From positions 124,001-188,000 of the forward strand of contig CAVXVN010000003.1 of NCBI GenBank assembly GCA_963765265.1: a stretch of DNA of 64,000 nt. The letters are read 5' to 3'. Both the position numbers and the translations under genes were made by a program. The notes under the pieces were generated by a model that did no database searches, was not told the origin of the DNA, and saw only the letters and a list, made by a program, of their open reading frames with translations. Below are positions 1 to 8,837 of this stretch, one piece after another (the first letter of the stretch is position 1; each line of letters begins with the position of its first letter). The stretch is from Bacillus_BD sp963765265. GTDB lineage: Bacteria; Bacillota; Bacilli; Bacillales; Cytobacillaceae.

Positions 1-306
1 CAAGTTGGGATGGCGTGGATTAACGATTTATTATTCCGAAGCTTTGGGATTGAAGTTTCTTTTCTTCACCTACTAGTGATTATTACATTAATTTCAGTCA
101 TTACGATGATTCCTGTTTCCTTAAATGGATTGGGTGTTCGTGAGGCTAGTTATGTTTTATTTTTCCAAAGTATTGGAGTTCCAGAAGGAATTGCCTTATC
201 CGTTTCATTATTATTTTTCATTCTTGTCACAATCTCAAGTTTAATAGGTGGCTTATTTTGGCTAATGGAAAGGAGGGATACAACCCATGAAGTTATCCGG
301 CAATAA
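1..306 (+). CDS. Lysylphosphatidylglycerol synthase TM-domain (UPF0104) family protein, C-terminal part
   Basis: The reading frame is open from the first base, so the N-terminal part lies outside the window. About 101 C-terminal residues remain. They hold two or three hydrophobic helices (around LLVIITLISVITMIPVS and ALSVSLLFFILVTISSLIGG) and the motif PVSLNGLGVREASYVLFF, which is typical of the flippase-like domain of the MprF/UPF0104 membrane family. Members are integral membrane proteins; some move lipids, but for most the substrate is unknown. The gene overlaps the next start (287) by 20 bases, so the two are translationally coupled and probably share an operon with the selenoprotein-like gene. 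Family assignment is fairly secure; the substrate is not predictable. Confidence 0.75.
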   Translation, partial: QVGMAWINDLLFRSFGIEVSFLHLLVIITLISVITMIPVSLNGLGVREASYVLFFQSIGVPEGIALSVSLLFFILVTISSLIGGLFWLMERRDTTHEVIRQ

Positions 307-1045
307 AATCATTGAATCCGTTATGGAAGTAAAAGCGAAAAATATGGTTGATGCGATTATAGGGGATATCCCGATTACTCCATTTAAAAAAGAAACAAGT
401 GATTCCATCATTGCTCTAGTCACAACGGCTGGTGTCCATGTGAAAACACAAGAGGTTTTTAATGTGGTAGATGGGGATCCTACCGTCCGGTTTATTTCGT
501 CTACTAGTGTAGAAGATGACTTAATGATTAGTCATGAACATTTTGACCGCAGTGATGCTGACCAAGATGTAAACTGTGTTTTTCCGCTTACAAGACTGAA
601 GGAGTTAGTGGATGAAGGTGTTATTGGCGGTGTGGCCAATACCCATTACGGATTAATGGGATATATCCCAGATACAGTACCGTTGATTGAAGAAACGATT
701 CCGAAAATGGTTCAACAACTGATAACAGATCGAGTCGATGCTGTCATCTTGAACCCTGGCTGATATATATGTCATCAATCCGTGGGGTTGATTCAATATG
801 GAATTGAAAAAGTAGGAATTCCAGCGATTTCAATTACTCATTTAGCTCATTTAACGAGAAAGGTTCGTGTTTCTCGTGCGCTACAGACTAAATTTCCATT
901 AGGGCGCAGTTTTGGAAAAGCCGGTGAAGTGGACATGCAAAGACAAGTATTATTAGATTGCTTGCATTATTTAAAGGAAATAAAGGAACCTGAGACCATC
1001 ATCAAGCTTCCGTATAAATGGAAAGGAAAGTTAAGAGTAAAATGA
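287..1045 (+). CDS. PrdB/GrdB-family reductase subunit with in-frame UGA (putative selenocysteine at residue 159)
   Basis: Reading UGA 761-763 as selenocysteine gives one 252-residue protein, close in length to PrdB of D-proline reductase. Both halves lie in the same frame, so no indel is needed. The N-terminal half has the family features ITPFKK, TTAGVH, SHEHFDRSD, FPLTRLKEL and HYGLMGYIPD. The sequence then runs VDAVILNPG-U-YICHQSVGL, where the family has its redox U-x-x-C-H site. The second half continues with GIPAIS, FGKAGEVDMQRQVLLD and TIIKLPYKW, a conserved C-terminus. No credible restart codon follows the UGA. Related enzymes reductively cleave glycine, betaine, sarcosine or D-proline; in aerobic bacilli the substrate of this branch is unknown. 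The start at 287 follows AAGGAGGG. The alternative is a premature stop, which the SECIS-like hairpin argues against. Whether the genome encodes SelA, SelB, SelD and tRNA-Sec cannot be seen here. Confidence 0.82.
774..792 (+). promoter_or_regulatory. SECIS-like hairpin just downstream of the UGA
   Basis: AUCAA (774-778) pairs with UUGAU (788-792) and CC (780-781) with GG (786-787). A single U (779) is bulged and the apical loop is GUGG (782-785). Counting the U of UGA as 1, the bulged U is 19 and the loop G-U is 22-23. In the E. coli fdhF SECIS the bulged U is 17 and the loop G-U is 23-24, which bind SelB. The match in distance, bulge and loop is close, although the stem is short. Confidence 0.72.
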
Positions 1046-1296
1046 ACCAACCTATTCAAAAAATTGGACAAGCAAAAAGTATTCAGCGTCAAAAAGCCCA
1101 TACCGTGCAGAAAGTCCTTTGGCATGTAAGATGGATAGTCCTAAGTCTATTAATCATCTTCAATGCAATAGGTTTAATAATGAATAGTCTTCTTGTTCCA
1201 TTTTTTCTAGGTATCAATGGAATAGGTTTTAGTCTTTATTTTCTATTAGGGCAGCTTGAAGGTTATTTTGAATGCAAGTCAAATTGTAGGATTTAA
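1042..1296 (+). CDS. Small two-helix membrane protein of unknown function
   Basis: I do not recognise this protein. From ATG 1042, which overlaps the preceding stop as ATGA, it has a basic N-terminus and two hydrophobic segments (WIVLSLLIIFNAIGLIM and LLVPFFLGINGIGFSLYFLLG). The called frame ends at TAA 1294-1296, but the same frame continues with DFGQEYTREDVKEF and stops at TGA 1339-1341. That stop overlaps the next start as TGATG, the arrangement expected for a tightly packed operon. The TAA may therefore be a sequence error or a nonsense mutation, and the native protein would be about 99 residues. A longer start at 1018 is possible but less likely. Its position suggests a membrane partner of the reductase-like protein or of the transporter (inference). 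Confidence 0.5.
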   Translation: MNQPIQKIGQAKSIQRQKAHTVQKVLWHVRWIVLSLLIIFNAIGLIMNSLLVPFFLGINGIGFSLYFLLGQLEGYFECKSNCRI

Positions 1297-1340
1297 GATT
1301 TTGGTCAAGAATATACACGAGAGGATGTTAAAGAGTTTTG

Positions 1341-2603
1341 ATGAAGAAAAAATTATGGTTTGTAGTATTGCTTTTCTTTATGCTGATTGCAGCAGGATGT
1401 ACTTCTAATGAAAACACAAAGAAAAATGAAAATACTCCGGAAGAAAATAAACAAGGGGATGTACTGGATAAGGACTTTGAACAAATCCTTGAATCCGCTA
1501 AAGGGAGCACCGTAAGATTCTACGGGTATGGCGGTGACCAAAAAACAAATGCATGGATTGATAACTACCTGACGGAAAATGTAAAGAAAGACTATGATAT
1601 CACGGTCAAACGTGTAGGTATGAATATTGATGAAGTATTAAATATTATGCTGAATGAAAAGCAGTTGAATGTTGAAAAAGGTAGCATTGATGTTGTATGG
1701 ATTAATGGAGAAAACTTCTTCACGGCTAAGGAAAATGATTTGCTGTTTGGACCTTTTACGGAAAAACTGCCGAATTTCAATAAATATATTGACAAGGAAT
1801 CGCCTGATGTACAATATGATTTTGGTTATCCTGTAAATGGATATGAAGCACCTTACGGTAAAGCACAATTTGTGATGATTTACAATAGTGATCATATTGA
1901 CAAAACACCGGTCAATCATAAGGAATTATTGGAATTTGCAAAAGCGAATCCGGGTAAGTTTACCTATCCTGCTCCTCCTGATTTTACAGGATCGGCCTTT
2001 GTTCGAAATATTATAAGTGACATCGTAGGATATGAACAGTTCATGGATATGGAAGCGGATGAAGAGGTCGTGAGAGAGGCGATTGCTCCAGCTATTGAGT
2101 ATTTCAAAGAATTAAAGCCTTATTTATGGAAAGAAGGAAAAACGTATCCAGGTGAATCTGCTCTACTTGATAATATGTATGGTGATGGCGAGGTTTGGAT
2201 GACGATGTCCTATAATCCAAATTCAGCCTCAGGTATGATTGAAACAGGAGAGTTTCCTGAATCAACTAGAACATTTGTATTTGATAAAGGGACGATTGGA
2301 AATACGCATTTTTTAGCAATTCCGCATAATGCTCCGAATAAAGAAGGGGCTCTTGCCTTGATTAACTATATTTTAAATGTGGAGTCCCAGGCAACAAAAT
2401 ACAACCCGGCTACATGGGGAGATCTGCCTGTCTTAGATCAAGCGAAGCTTAGTCAAGAGGAAAAAGAAAGATTAGCGTCTGTTGAATTGGGCGAAGCAAC
2501 ATTACCGCAGGATGTGCTGTCACAGCATCGAATTCCTGAAATGCCGGCTGATTTAGTACCAATTATTGAAAAAATTTGGATGGAAGAAATACCTGGTGAA
2601 TAA
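1341..2603 (+). CDS. YnjB-like ABC transporter substrate-binding lipoprotein
   Basis: The protein has 420 residues from ATG 1341 (a TTG just before it is ignored). The signal peptide ends in the lipobox IAAGC, with the lipidated Cys at residue 20, so it should be anchored outside the membrane. The mature part carries AKGSTVRFYGYGGDQ and GSIDVVWINGENF, which match the YnjB branch of binding proteins (COG4134). It is followed by two permeases and an ATPase in the YnjBCD pattern. The substrate of YnjBCD systems is not established. In this operon, next to a putative selenoprotein and sugar-modifying enzymes, a selenium-, sulfur- or sugar-containing ligand is conceivable, but that is inference. 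The 3' end overlaps the next permease frame. Confidence 0.82.
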   Translation: MKKKLWFVVLLFFMLIAAGCTSNENTKKNENTPEENKQGDVLDKDFEQILESAKGSTVRFYGYGGDQKTNAWIDNYLTENVKKDYDITVKRVGMNIDEVLNIMLNEKQLNVEKGSIDVVWINGENFFTAKENDLLFGPFTEKLPNFNKYIDKESPDVQYDFGYPVNGYEAPYGKAQFVMIYNSDHIDKTPVNHKELLEFAKANPGKFTYPAPPDFTGSAFVRNIISDIVGYEQFMDMEADEEVVREAIAPAIEYFKELKPYLWKEGKTYPGESALLDNMYGDGEVWMTMSYNPNSASGMIETGEFPESTRTFVFDKGTIGNTHFLAIPHNAPNKEGALALINYILNVESQATKYNPATWGDLPVLDQAKLSQEEKERLASVELGEATLPQDVLSQHRIPEMPADLVPIIEKIWMEEIPGE

Positions 2604-3469
2604 TTTTAGAGAAGCGGTAAAACCATATCTGTTGTTGTCGCCAATGCTTTTGATTTTAATTGGGATTTTCGTCACAGGCATCGTAATGGGGCTTCTGCAG
2701 AGTTTTGGATATTTTAAAGCGATTGGATTAACTGATTTTACACTGAAATACTATAGAGAAGTCTTAACCGATTCAAATTTCCTATCATCTTTGAAGTTTA
2801 GCCTGTATACATCAGCACTATCATCGATTATAGCGGTTGTATTAGGTGTTTTACTCTCATATTCCATCCTTCAAATGAAAGGAAATAAAGAAACAGTAGA
2901 ATTACTTTACAGGGTACCCATTGCAGTGCCTCATATTGTTGCAGCACTGCTAGTATATAATATCTTTTCCCAAACAGGGATTCTGCCTAGGATTTTATTT
3001 GAGACTGGCTTGATCAAGGATCAAGACCAGTTTCCTTCTTTACTTTATGAACCAAATGGTGTTGGCATCATCGCAGCTTATATATGGAAGGAAATACCCT
3101 TTGTTGCTCTAACGACTTATACCGTTCTTAGCAATGTTTCAAAGAAATTATCCGATGTAGCTTATAACCTTGGGGCCAATAAAAAACAAGTGTTTTTCTA
3201 TGTACTATTACCGCTTATCATGCCTTCTGTATTATCTTCGTTTATTATTATATTTGCCTTTACTTTCGGAGCATACGAGTTGCCTCTTTTGCTAGGGCCG
3301 ACGCAACCTAAGGCCTTGCCGGTACAGGCATTTATAGAATACAGCAACCCTGTCCTACAAAACAGGCCTTATGCCATGGTGTATAATATGTTGATTACCA
3401 TGATTGCGGTCATCCTAACATGGCTTCTATTTTAAAGCTTTTGAAAAGGTATTTAAATACACAAGGTGA
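2566..3469 (+). CDS. ABC transporter permease, YnjC-type (C-terminus frameshifted)
   Basis: This is an inner-membrane permease of the binding-protein-dependent family, with about six hydrophobic helices and an EAA-type loop that contacts the ATPase (NLGANKKQVFFYVLLPL). A TTG at 2566 opens the frame inside the end of the lipoprotein gene; GTG 2596 is an alternative start. The frame as written stops at 3435. Removing one base near 3429 continues it as YFKAFEKVFKYTR to TGA 3467-3469, only a few bases before the next start, so an extra base is likely. With the neighbouring permease it should form a heterodimeric pore. Confidence 0.78.
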
Positions 3470-3473
3470 TGAA

Positions 3474-4289
3474 ATGGAGAATAAAACAAAATTACGATAT
3501 AAATGGATCATAGGACTTTTTCTGAGGTTTATCTTATTACCGCTGGCAGTTATCGTGATATGGAGTTTTTCCAGGAATTGGCCTTGGCCGAAAATATTTC
3601 CCTCAGATTTTGGGATGCGGGGCTGGGAGTACTTTTTTGATCCATCATCAAAAAGCGTTGAGATTTTATTATTTAGTCTAGGATTATCTTTTAATGTCAC
3701 GTTGGTGGCTTTAGCGATTACTATACCTGCAGCTAAGGCGCTGGCTTTATATCAGTTTAGGGGAAAAAGGTTCATCGAAATTCTAACCTTCGCTCCGATT
3801 ATTGTTCCTACCGTTGCAGTGGCGATGGGAATTCATGTTCAGTTTATTAAAATGGGATTGGCAAATACATTTCTAGGAGTTGTATTGATTCACCTTATCC
3901 CATGTATCCCCTATACAGTAAGGATCCTTAAATCTGTTTTTGAACTAGTGGGGGAAAGAATGGAGATGCAGGCGCGAGTGTTAGGTGCAGGGAAGATTCA
4001 GACATTGATTTATGTAACTCTACCTATGATCTTACCGGGAATTATTTCCGCTGGGAGCATGGCTTTCATTGTCTCCTACAGTCAGTATTTCTTAACATTT
4101 TTGATTGGCGGAGGGAAAATTATTACTTTTTCCATGCTGATGTTTCCGTTTGTCCAAAGTGGAGACAGGATGGTTGGATCTGTATATAGCGTCGTGTTCA
4201 TCCTGACTACTTTCATATTCTTAATGATCATTGAAAAACTCATGAGACGATTTTATAGGGGGAAACTAGGGGAATATCATTATGTCTAA
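3474..4289 (+). CDS. ABC transporter permease, second subunit
   Basis: The protein has 271 residues from ATG 3474; a longer frame from 3420 is rejected because it overlaps the repaired end of the first permease. Hydrophobic helices are spread along the length (for example FILLPLAVIVIWSF and IEILTFAPIIVPTVAVAM). The EAA loop reads LGAGKIQTLIYVTLPMILPG. It resembles the second half of the YnjC fold split into its own gene, and pairs with the upstream permease. It overlaps the ATPase start by eight bases, which indicates translational coupling. Confidence 0.8.
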   Translation: MENKTKLRYKWIIGLFLRFILLPLAVIVIWSFSRNWPWPKIFPSDFGMRGWEYFFDPSSKSVEILLFSLGLSFNVTLVALAITIPAAKALALYQFRGKRFIEILTFAPIIVPTVAVAMGIHVQFIKMGLANTFLGVVLIHLIPCIPYTVRILKSVFELVGERMEMQARVLGAGKIQTLIYVTLPMILPGIISAGSMAFIVSYSQYFLTFLIGGGKIITFSMLMFPFVQSGDRMVGSVYSVVFILTTFIFLMIIEKLMRRFYRGKLGEYHYV

Positions 4290-5304
4290 AATAATGGTTA
4301 AAAACATACAGAAATCTTTTGGTAAAGGAAAAGTGTTGGAGAATATTGACTTTGAAGTGGATGATGGAAAGGTCGTTTCTTTGCTTGGCCCATCAGGATG
4401 TGGAAAAACGACGACTTTGAAGGTGATTGCGGGACTGCTTCAGCCTGATGAGGGGACTATTTTTATAGGTGACCAAAACATTACGAAGTTGCCGTCGGAA
4501 AAAAGAGGGACTGTCATTGTCTTTCAGGATCATCTTCTTTTTCCACATTTAAATGTGGAGCAGAACATTGGCTTTGGTCTCAAGATGGCAAAGCATCCAA
4601 AAAAGGAAATAAAGGATCGAGTGGAGGAAATGCTCGACCTAGTAAAACTAAAGGGAACGAATCGCAAGTACCCTCATGAACTCTCCGGTGGACAACAACA
4701 GAGAATCGCATTAGCCAGAGCGTTGGCTGTCTCCCCGAAAGTTCTGTTGCTTGATGAGCCATTTTCAAACCTCGATCCAAGGCTTAGGCAAGAGATTAGA
4801 GAGTTAACCTTCGAAATACAAAGGAACTTGGGCATGACAACCATTTTAGTTACGCATGATAAAGAAGAAGCGTTAATGTCTTCGGATAAAATTGCCTTTA
4901 TGCAAGATGGAAAAATTAAGCAATTTGGGACTCCGGAGGAATTGTATCAAAGGCCCAACTCTATAGAAGTCGCTCATTTCCTCGGGGAAAAAAATTTCAT
5001 TCCAGGCAGAATTCAAAATGGAAGATTCCAATCAGACATTGTAAGTATCCAGAGTGCCAGAAGTGATGCGAATCATGCTAGGCTCATGATAAAACCGGAG
5101 GATATCGGGATCTTTCCTGTTGGAACAAAGGATCTGGAAGGAACGGTCTAATCAAGGAAATATGCTGGGGAAAGAGTCTATTATACAGTTGTTGTTATGG
5201 GAATCGAACTTAAGATTATCTCCCAATCCGCGTCTTTTTATAACATTGGCGATAGGGTGTCCCTTGAAGTTAATATAAATGATCCGATTATATTTGAAGA
5301 ATAG
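4282..5304 (+). CDS. ABC transporter ATPase with TOBE-like tail, interrupted by in-frame TAA
   Basis: The energy-coupling subunit of the YnjBCD-like importer. Visible motifs: Walker A GPSGCGKTT (residues about 36-44), Q-loop FQDH, signature LSGGQQQR, Walker B VLLLDEP and the switch VTHDKEEA. The C-terminal part resembles the regulatory domain of the PotA/MalK group. TAA at 5149-5151 stops the frame after DLEGTV, yet the same frame continues with KYAGERVYYTVVVMG and VSLEVNINDPIIFEE, a TOBE-like strand set, to TAG 5302-5304. The full length would be 340 residues, normal for the family. Either a base error created the TAA or the transporter has lost its tail; the ATPase domain itself is complete. 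Confidence 0.8.
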
Positions 5305-5321
5305 TCTAAGGAAGAGAAACT

Positions 5322-5998
5322 ATGATAACGATTATCATCCCAGTACTAAATGAAGAAAAGACAATCGAAAAGTGTTTAAAAAACATAATTGAGCTTCCTG
5401 GACAAAAAGAATTGATCGTTGTCGATGGAGGAAGCCTCGATAACACAGTTGAAATAGCGAGCCGCTATGCACGGGTAATCTCTAGTCCAAAGGGAAGAGC
5501 CAAGCAGATGAATGGTGGAGCAAAGGAAGCAAAGGGGGACATTCTCTGGTTTGTTCATTCTGATTCGAGGATCCATCAGAGCAGTCTTTTTGAGATTGAA
5601 AAGACAATAGCAGAAAAATATATTGGGGGTTGCTTTAGGCTATATTTCTACGATCTAGATACAGGCTTTATGAGATTTGTAGCCCATTCCTCTAATCTAA
5701 GAGCAAAATATTTAAAATTGATTTTCGGGGACCAAGGTATTTTCATGAGAAGAGATATCTTTGAAAAGCTGGGAGGCTTCCAGGATATGGAGCTTATGGA
5801 GGATTGGGAGTTTTCCCGAAGAATCCACCAACTAGGAAAAATGAAAATGATTGATAAAAAAATTGGAGACTTCAGCTCGACGGTTCCAAAGGGAGGGGCA
5901 TGCTAAAAACCTTGCTCAAGATGCATAAAATCAAGTTCCTTTACTTATTAGGTTTACCTTCGGAAAAATTAAATAGAATTTATAGAGATGTGAGATAA
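5322..5998 (+). CDS. TIGR04283-type family 2 glycosyltransferase (frameshifted near the 3' end)
   Basis: A GT-A fold enzyme starting IIIPVLNEEKTIEKCL, with VVDGGSLDNT and the metal-binding HSDSR, as in the TIGR04283 family named after arsenosugar clusters. The frame as written stops at 5906. Two single-base changes near 5880 and 5898 restore RRFQREGMLKTLLKMHK and YLLGLPSEKLNRIY, the conserved C-terminal helix, to TAA 5996-5998. That stop overlaps the next start as TAATG. The partner downstream is a TIGR04282 enzyme; the two families commonly occur together. The sugar acceptor is unknown. No radical-SAM ArsS gene is visible here, so the arsenosugar label should not be taken literally. Confidence 0.8.
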
Positions 5999-6685
5999 TG
6001 AATGCTTTAATACTGATGACGAGAATTCCTATACCAGGAAAAACAAAAACAAGATTAATGGATTTGCTGACAGGCGATGAGTGTGCCGGGTTACATATGG
6101 CTTTCTTGAAGGATCTTACAGCTACTTTTACGGAATTACAGGATATCGATCTCTTTATGACCTATACGCCTGAAGATTCCTTGTTCATTCTTGAAAATGT
6201 TATTCCGGAGTCGATAGAGTCCTTTCCACAAAAGGGTGAGGATTTGGGTGAAAAGATGTTTAATGCTATCAATCAAGTTTTACTAAAAGGCTATAAAAAG
6301 GTTGTTTTAATTGGTTCAGACATACCAGATTTGTCAGCAAAGGACATCCAAACCTCTTTCCAAATATTAGACAGAGCACGATATCGTATTAGGACCAACC
6401 TATGATGGAGGATATTATCTGGTTGGAATGAAAACGTCCAATGAAAAGATATTCCGTATTCCAAAAAAATGGGGCGGGAAATCAGTATTGGAATCAACCA
6501 TTGATATTGGAAACGAGCAGAATTTAACCATTGGGCTAAGTCCGAAATATCGGGATATTGATACGAAAGAGGACTTATTCGAATTTGAGAGAAAGAATGA
6601 AAACTCAAAACCCTCTCATACGATGAAATGGATTCTGGAATGGAGAAGTAAGTATGCTAAAAGGCAAATTACTAGAACAAATTAA
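5998..6685 (+). CDS. TIGR04282-type glycosyltransferase/nucleotidyltransferase-like protein (frameshifted)
   Basis: It starts MNALILMTRIPIPGKTKTRL, a nucleotide-sugar-binding N-terminus resembling CofC-like transferases, and carries VVLIGSDIPDLSAKDI. The written frame breaks at 6405. Deleting the G near 6378 joins it to DIVLGPTYDGGYYLVGMK and then PKYRDIDTKEDL, the usual C-terminal block, ending at 6685. The full product is about 228 residues. The gene shares TAATG with the upstream glycosyltransferase and overlaps the next gene by 32 bases. It presumably transfers or activates a sugar for the same pathway; the substrate is not predictable. Confidence 0.78.
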
Positions 6686-7665
6686 AGAATACATCCATGA
6701 TAATCAAAGCTTAAGTGATTTGAACTTAAATCGAAATACTAGAGTCAGGTTCCTCGCCCAAGGCGAATATAATATAAACTTTCTTTTGGATTCTTCCGCG
6801 AATAAATATGTTTTTAGAGTAAACACTGGCAGCCAAATGGAAAACGAAAACCAAATAAGATATGAATATGATTCAATTAAATTTCTGGAACCATCAGGCG
6901 TTACGCCTAAGGTGTATTTTGTTGACGATTCGTTCTCCTTTTTTCAATATGGCATTCTGATCATGGAATTTCTTGAAGGAGAACCACTCCAATACGAAAA
7001 GGATTTGTCCAAAGCTGCTGCTATTTTTTCAAGGATCCATTCATTGGATGTTAAGAAGAATGACACTCATTTTAAAGTAGAGGACCGTATTTTTAGTGAT
7101 CGAATTAAAGAAGGGGAAAGACTTCTTGCTAACGTTTGGGAAAGCCCGCATGTCAGCATGGAGATCAAAAGCTTTTTTGATCAATTTATAGACTGGGCAA
7201 AGGTTGAATAGGAACAAGGAGCAATATTTTATTGATGAACCTTGGCATGTCGTCAATAATACAGAAGTGAATTCTCATAATTTTATTATAGGGAAGGAAA
7301 AATCCTATTTGATTGATTGGGAAAAACCTGTTATTTCTGACCCGGCCCAGGACTTAACACAATTTCTGGCCCCGACCACCACCTCCTGGAAAACAGACTA
7401 TCTTCTTAGCCAAGAGGAAAAGGACCTATTCTTTCGAACCTATATTGAAGGTTTAACGGGTCAAGATAAAAATATTCGTGAGCGAGTTCAGTTATATACT
7501 CCTTACCTATATTTAAGAGCTCTCGCATGGTGTGCCCACGCTTACGTGGAGTATCATAATCCAAATAAAGAAATAAAGAACATGGATACCTTTGAAAAGA
7601 TAAAAACATTTTTGCAGATAGATTTTATGCGGAAATTATGCAGCCCTTTTTGGCATTCGTCTTGA
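6654..7665 (+). CDS. Aminoglycoside/choline phosphotransferase-family kinase (frameshifted)
   Basis: A protein-kinase-like small-molecule kinase. The N-lobe has FLAQGEYNINFLL (nucleotide loop) and KYVFRVN (ATP-contacting Lys or Arg strand), then the hinge ILIMEFLEGEPL. The written frame stops at 7211. Deleting the G near 7206 gives KVNRNKEQYF and joins the C-lobe, which has VVNNTEVNSHNFII in the catalytic loop region and YLIDWEKP, the metal-binding D-W motif. The usual catalytic HxD is degenerate (the loop reads NNTEVNSHN), so activity or substrate may differ from aminoglycoside kinases. It is the last gene of the accessory operon and ends within a strong hairpin. A role in phosphorylating the pathway's sugar or amino alcohol is inference. 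Confidence 0.72.
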
Positions 7666-7689
7666 TAGACGGATGTCAAAAAGGGCTGC
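7640..7689. terminator. Hairpin between convergent genes
   Basis: GCAGCCCTTTTTG at 7640-7652 pairs with its complement ending at 7689, with partial pairing across the middle. It overlaps the stop codon of the kinase gene and lies just past the convergent nucleoside hydrolase stop. It can serve both strands, although there is no long T-run after either arm. Confidence 0.6.
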
Positions 7690-7692
7690 TAT

Positions 7693-8578
7693 TTAATTTC
7701 TTTTGATTTTAACGTTTTTCCATGTCTCAAAGATGATTTCGTTGAAAAGGTCGATATCTTTTATTGCGGTTGGAATATTGATGATATGACCCGTTTTCAT
7801 GATGGTCCTCAGGTTTTAGTAATCCTTTCTGTAAATCTTTCTCATTAGAAATAATGGATTGATAACTGTCTTGAAACACTTCCGGACTAGAAATATGTAC
7901 GCTTGAGACGATATCCCAATTAAAAAAACCTTCTGTGGAAAAACGTTCATTAAAATGCTCATACCAGGCATAGGCATGTTCTTAATGTATTCATATGAAG
8001 TGATATCCTTATTTTCCATTAATCTCTGGTATTCCTTTTTTCGGAATTCTGCTTGTAGACAAATATGTCCAGTCATTGTCGTTATTTTTGCACCGGAATG
8101 AAGGACGTTGTAGCATGCTTCACTATCAACTGAAAAGTTCAATTCATCCAATTTCTTACCATTGATCATTAGAGGCTCTGTTAATCCTCCCATTAATACG
8201 ATTTCTTTTACCTTATCGTAAAAATGCGGATCGAGACAATAAGCTCCATATAAATTTGTAAGAGAACCGGTAGCCAGTACGGTTATTGTTATTAGGATAT
8301 TGATTGACCATATCAACAAGAAAAGCGGCAGCTTCACTGTTTCTGTCAGAATCCTTTCCAGCTCCTTTTTTTAGAGGAATATCGGTTATGTTTAGATCGT
8401 GGAATAGTTTGGCAGTTGCTTGAAATACATCTTCTATATGGCTGTTGCCAAATGTCGTTGTTACGCCGAGTAAATCAATGTTACTGTTTCCCATTAAGTA
8501 CATAAGGGTTAATCCGTCATCTACATCTTTGTTTGGAAGCCCCATGGTGTTGTCGCAATCAAACAGTACCTTTTTCAA
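7693..8578 (-). CDS. Inosine/uridine-preferring nucleoside hydrolase family protein (multiple frameshifts)
   Basis: Nucleoside N-glycohydrolases split ribonucleosides into base and ribose. The TTG start at 8578 has GGAGG seven bases upstream. The N-terminus reads VLFDCDNTMGLPNKDVDDGL, carrying the Asp cluster that binds calcium; later come LATGSLTNLYGAY and VKEIVLMGG. The frame breaks three times (near 8290, 7985 and 7805). Repaired pieces continue as AYAWYEHFNERF, FFNWDIVSSVHI and KTGHIINIPTAIKDIDLF to TAA 7693-7695. The total is about 295 residues, normal for the family. Two of the three breaks are repaired by removing one base. Substrate range cannot be told from sequence. Confidence 0.75.
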
Positions 8579-8790
8579 AGGAATCCCTCCAGTTATTAGT
8601 GGTTCTAGGATATTATAACTTAAATCCTTATTTGGTTCAGAGGTATGTATGAAGCTTACAGCGGAATCAATTACAACAATAAATTTTTGTGAAAGACGTT
8701 TGAAATTCTATTGATTTTACAATCGAAGAATGTTGATACAATGGTTTTTAAAGAATGGAAACAAGATTACTGATTATTTTATTTCCTTAC

Positions 8791-8837
8791 AAAAAAACTT
8801 CAAAAAGGAATTTTAGAAGAAAGATCCCTTTTTGAAG
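8791..8837 (-). terminator. Rho-independent terminator of the rhodanese operon
   Basis: On the minus strand CTTCAAAAAGG (8837-8827) pairs with CCTTTTTGAAG (8808-8798), followed by seven Ts (8797-8791). The stem includes the stop codon of the small membrane protein gene. Confidence 0.8.

Noticed and set aside
287..763. Reading the PrdB-like gene as a 158-residue protein ending at UGA
   Set aside because: The conserved second half follows in the same frame without a credible restart, and a SECIS-like hairpin follows the UGA.
8579..8790. tRNA-Sec gene or other RNA near the selenium-like locus
   Set aside because: I looked for a long-armed tRNA fold in the gaps of the first 12 kb and saw none.
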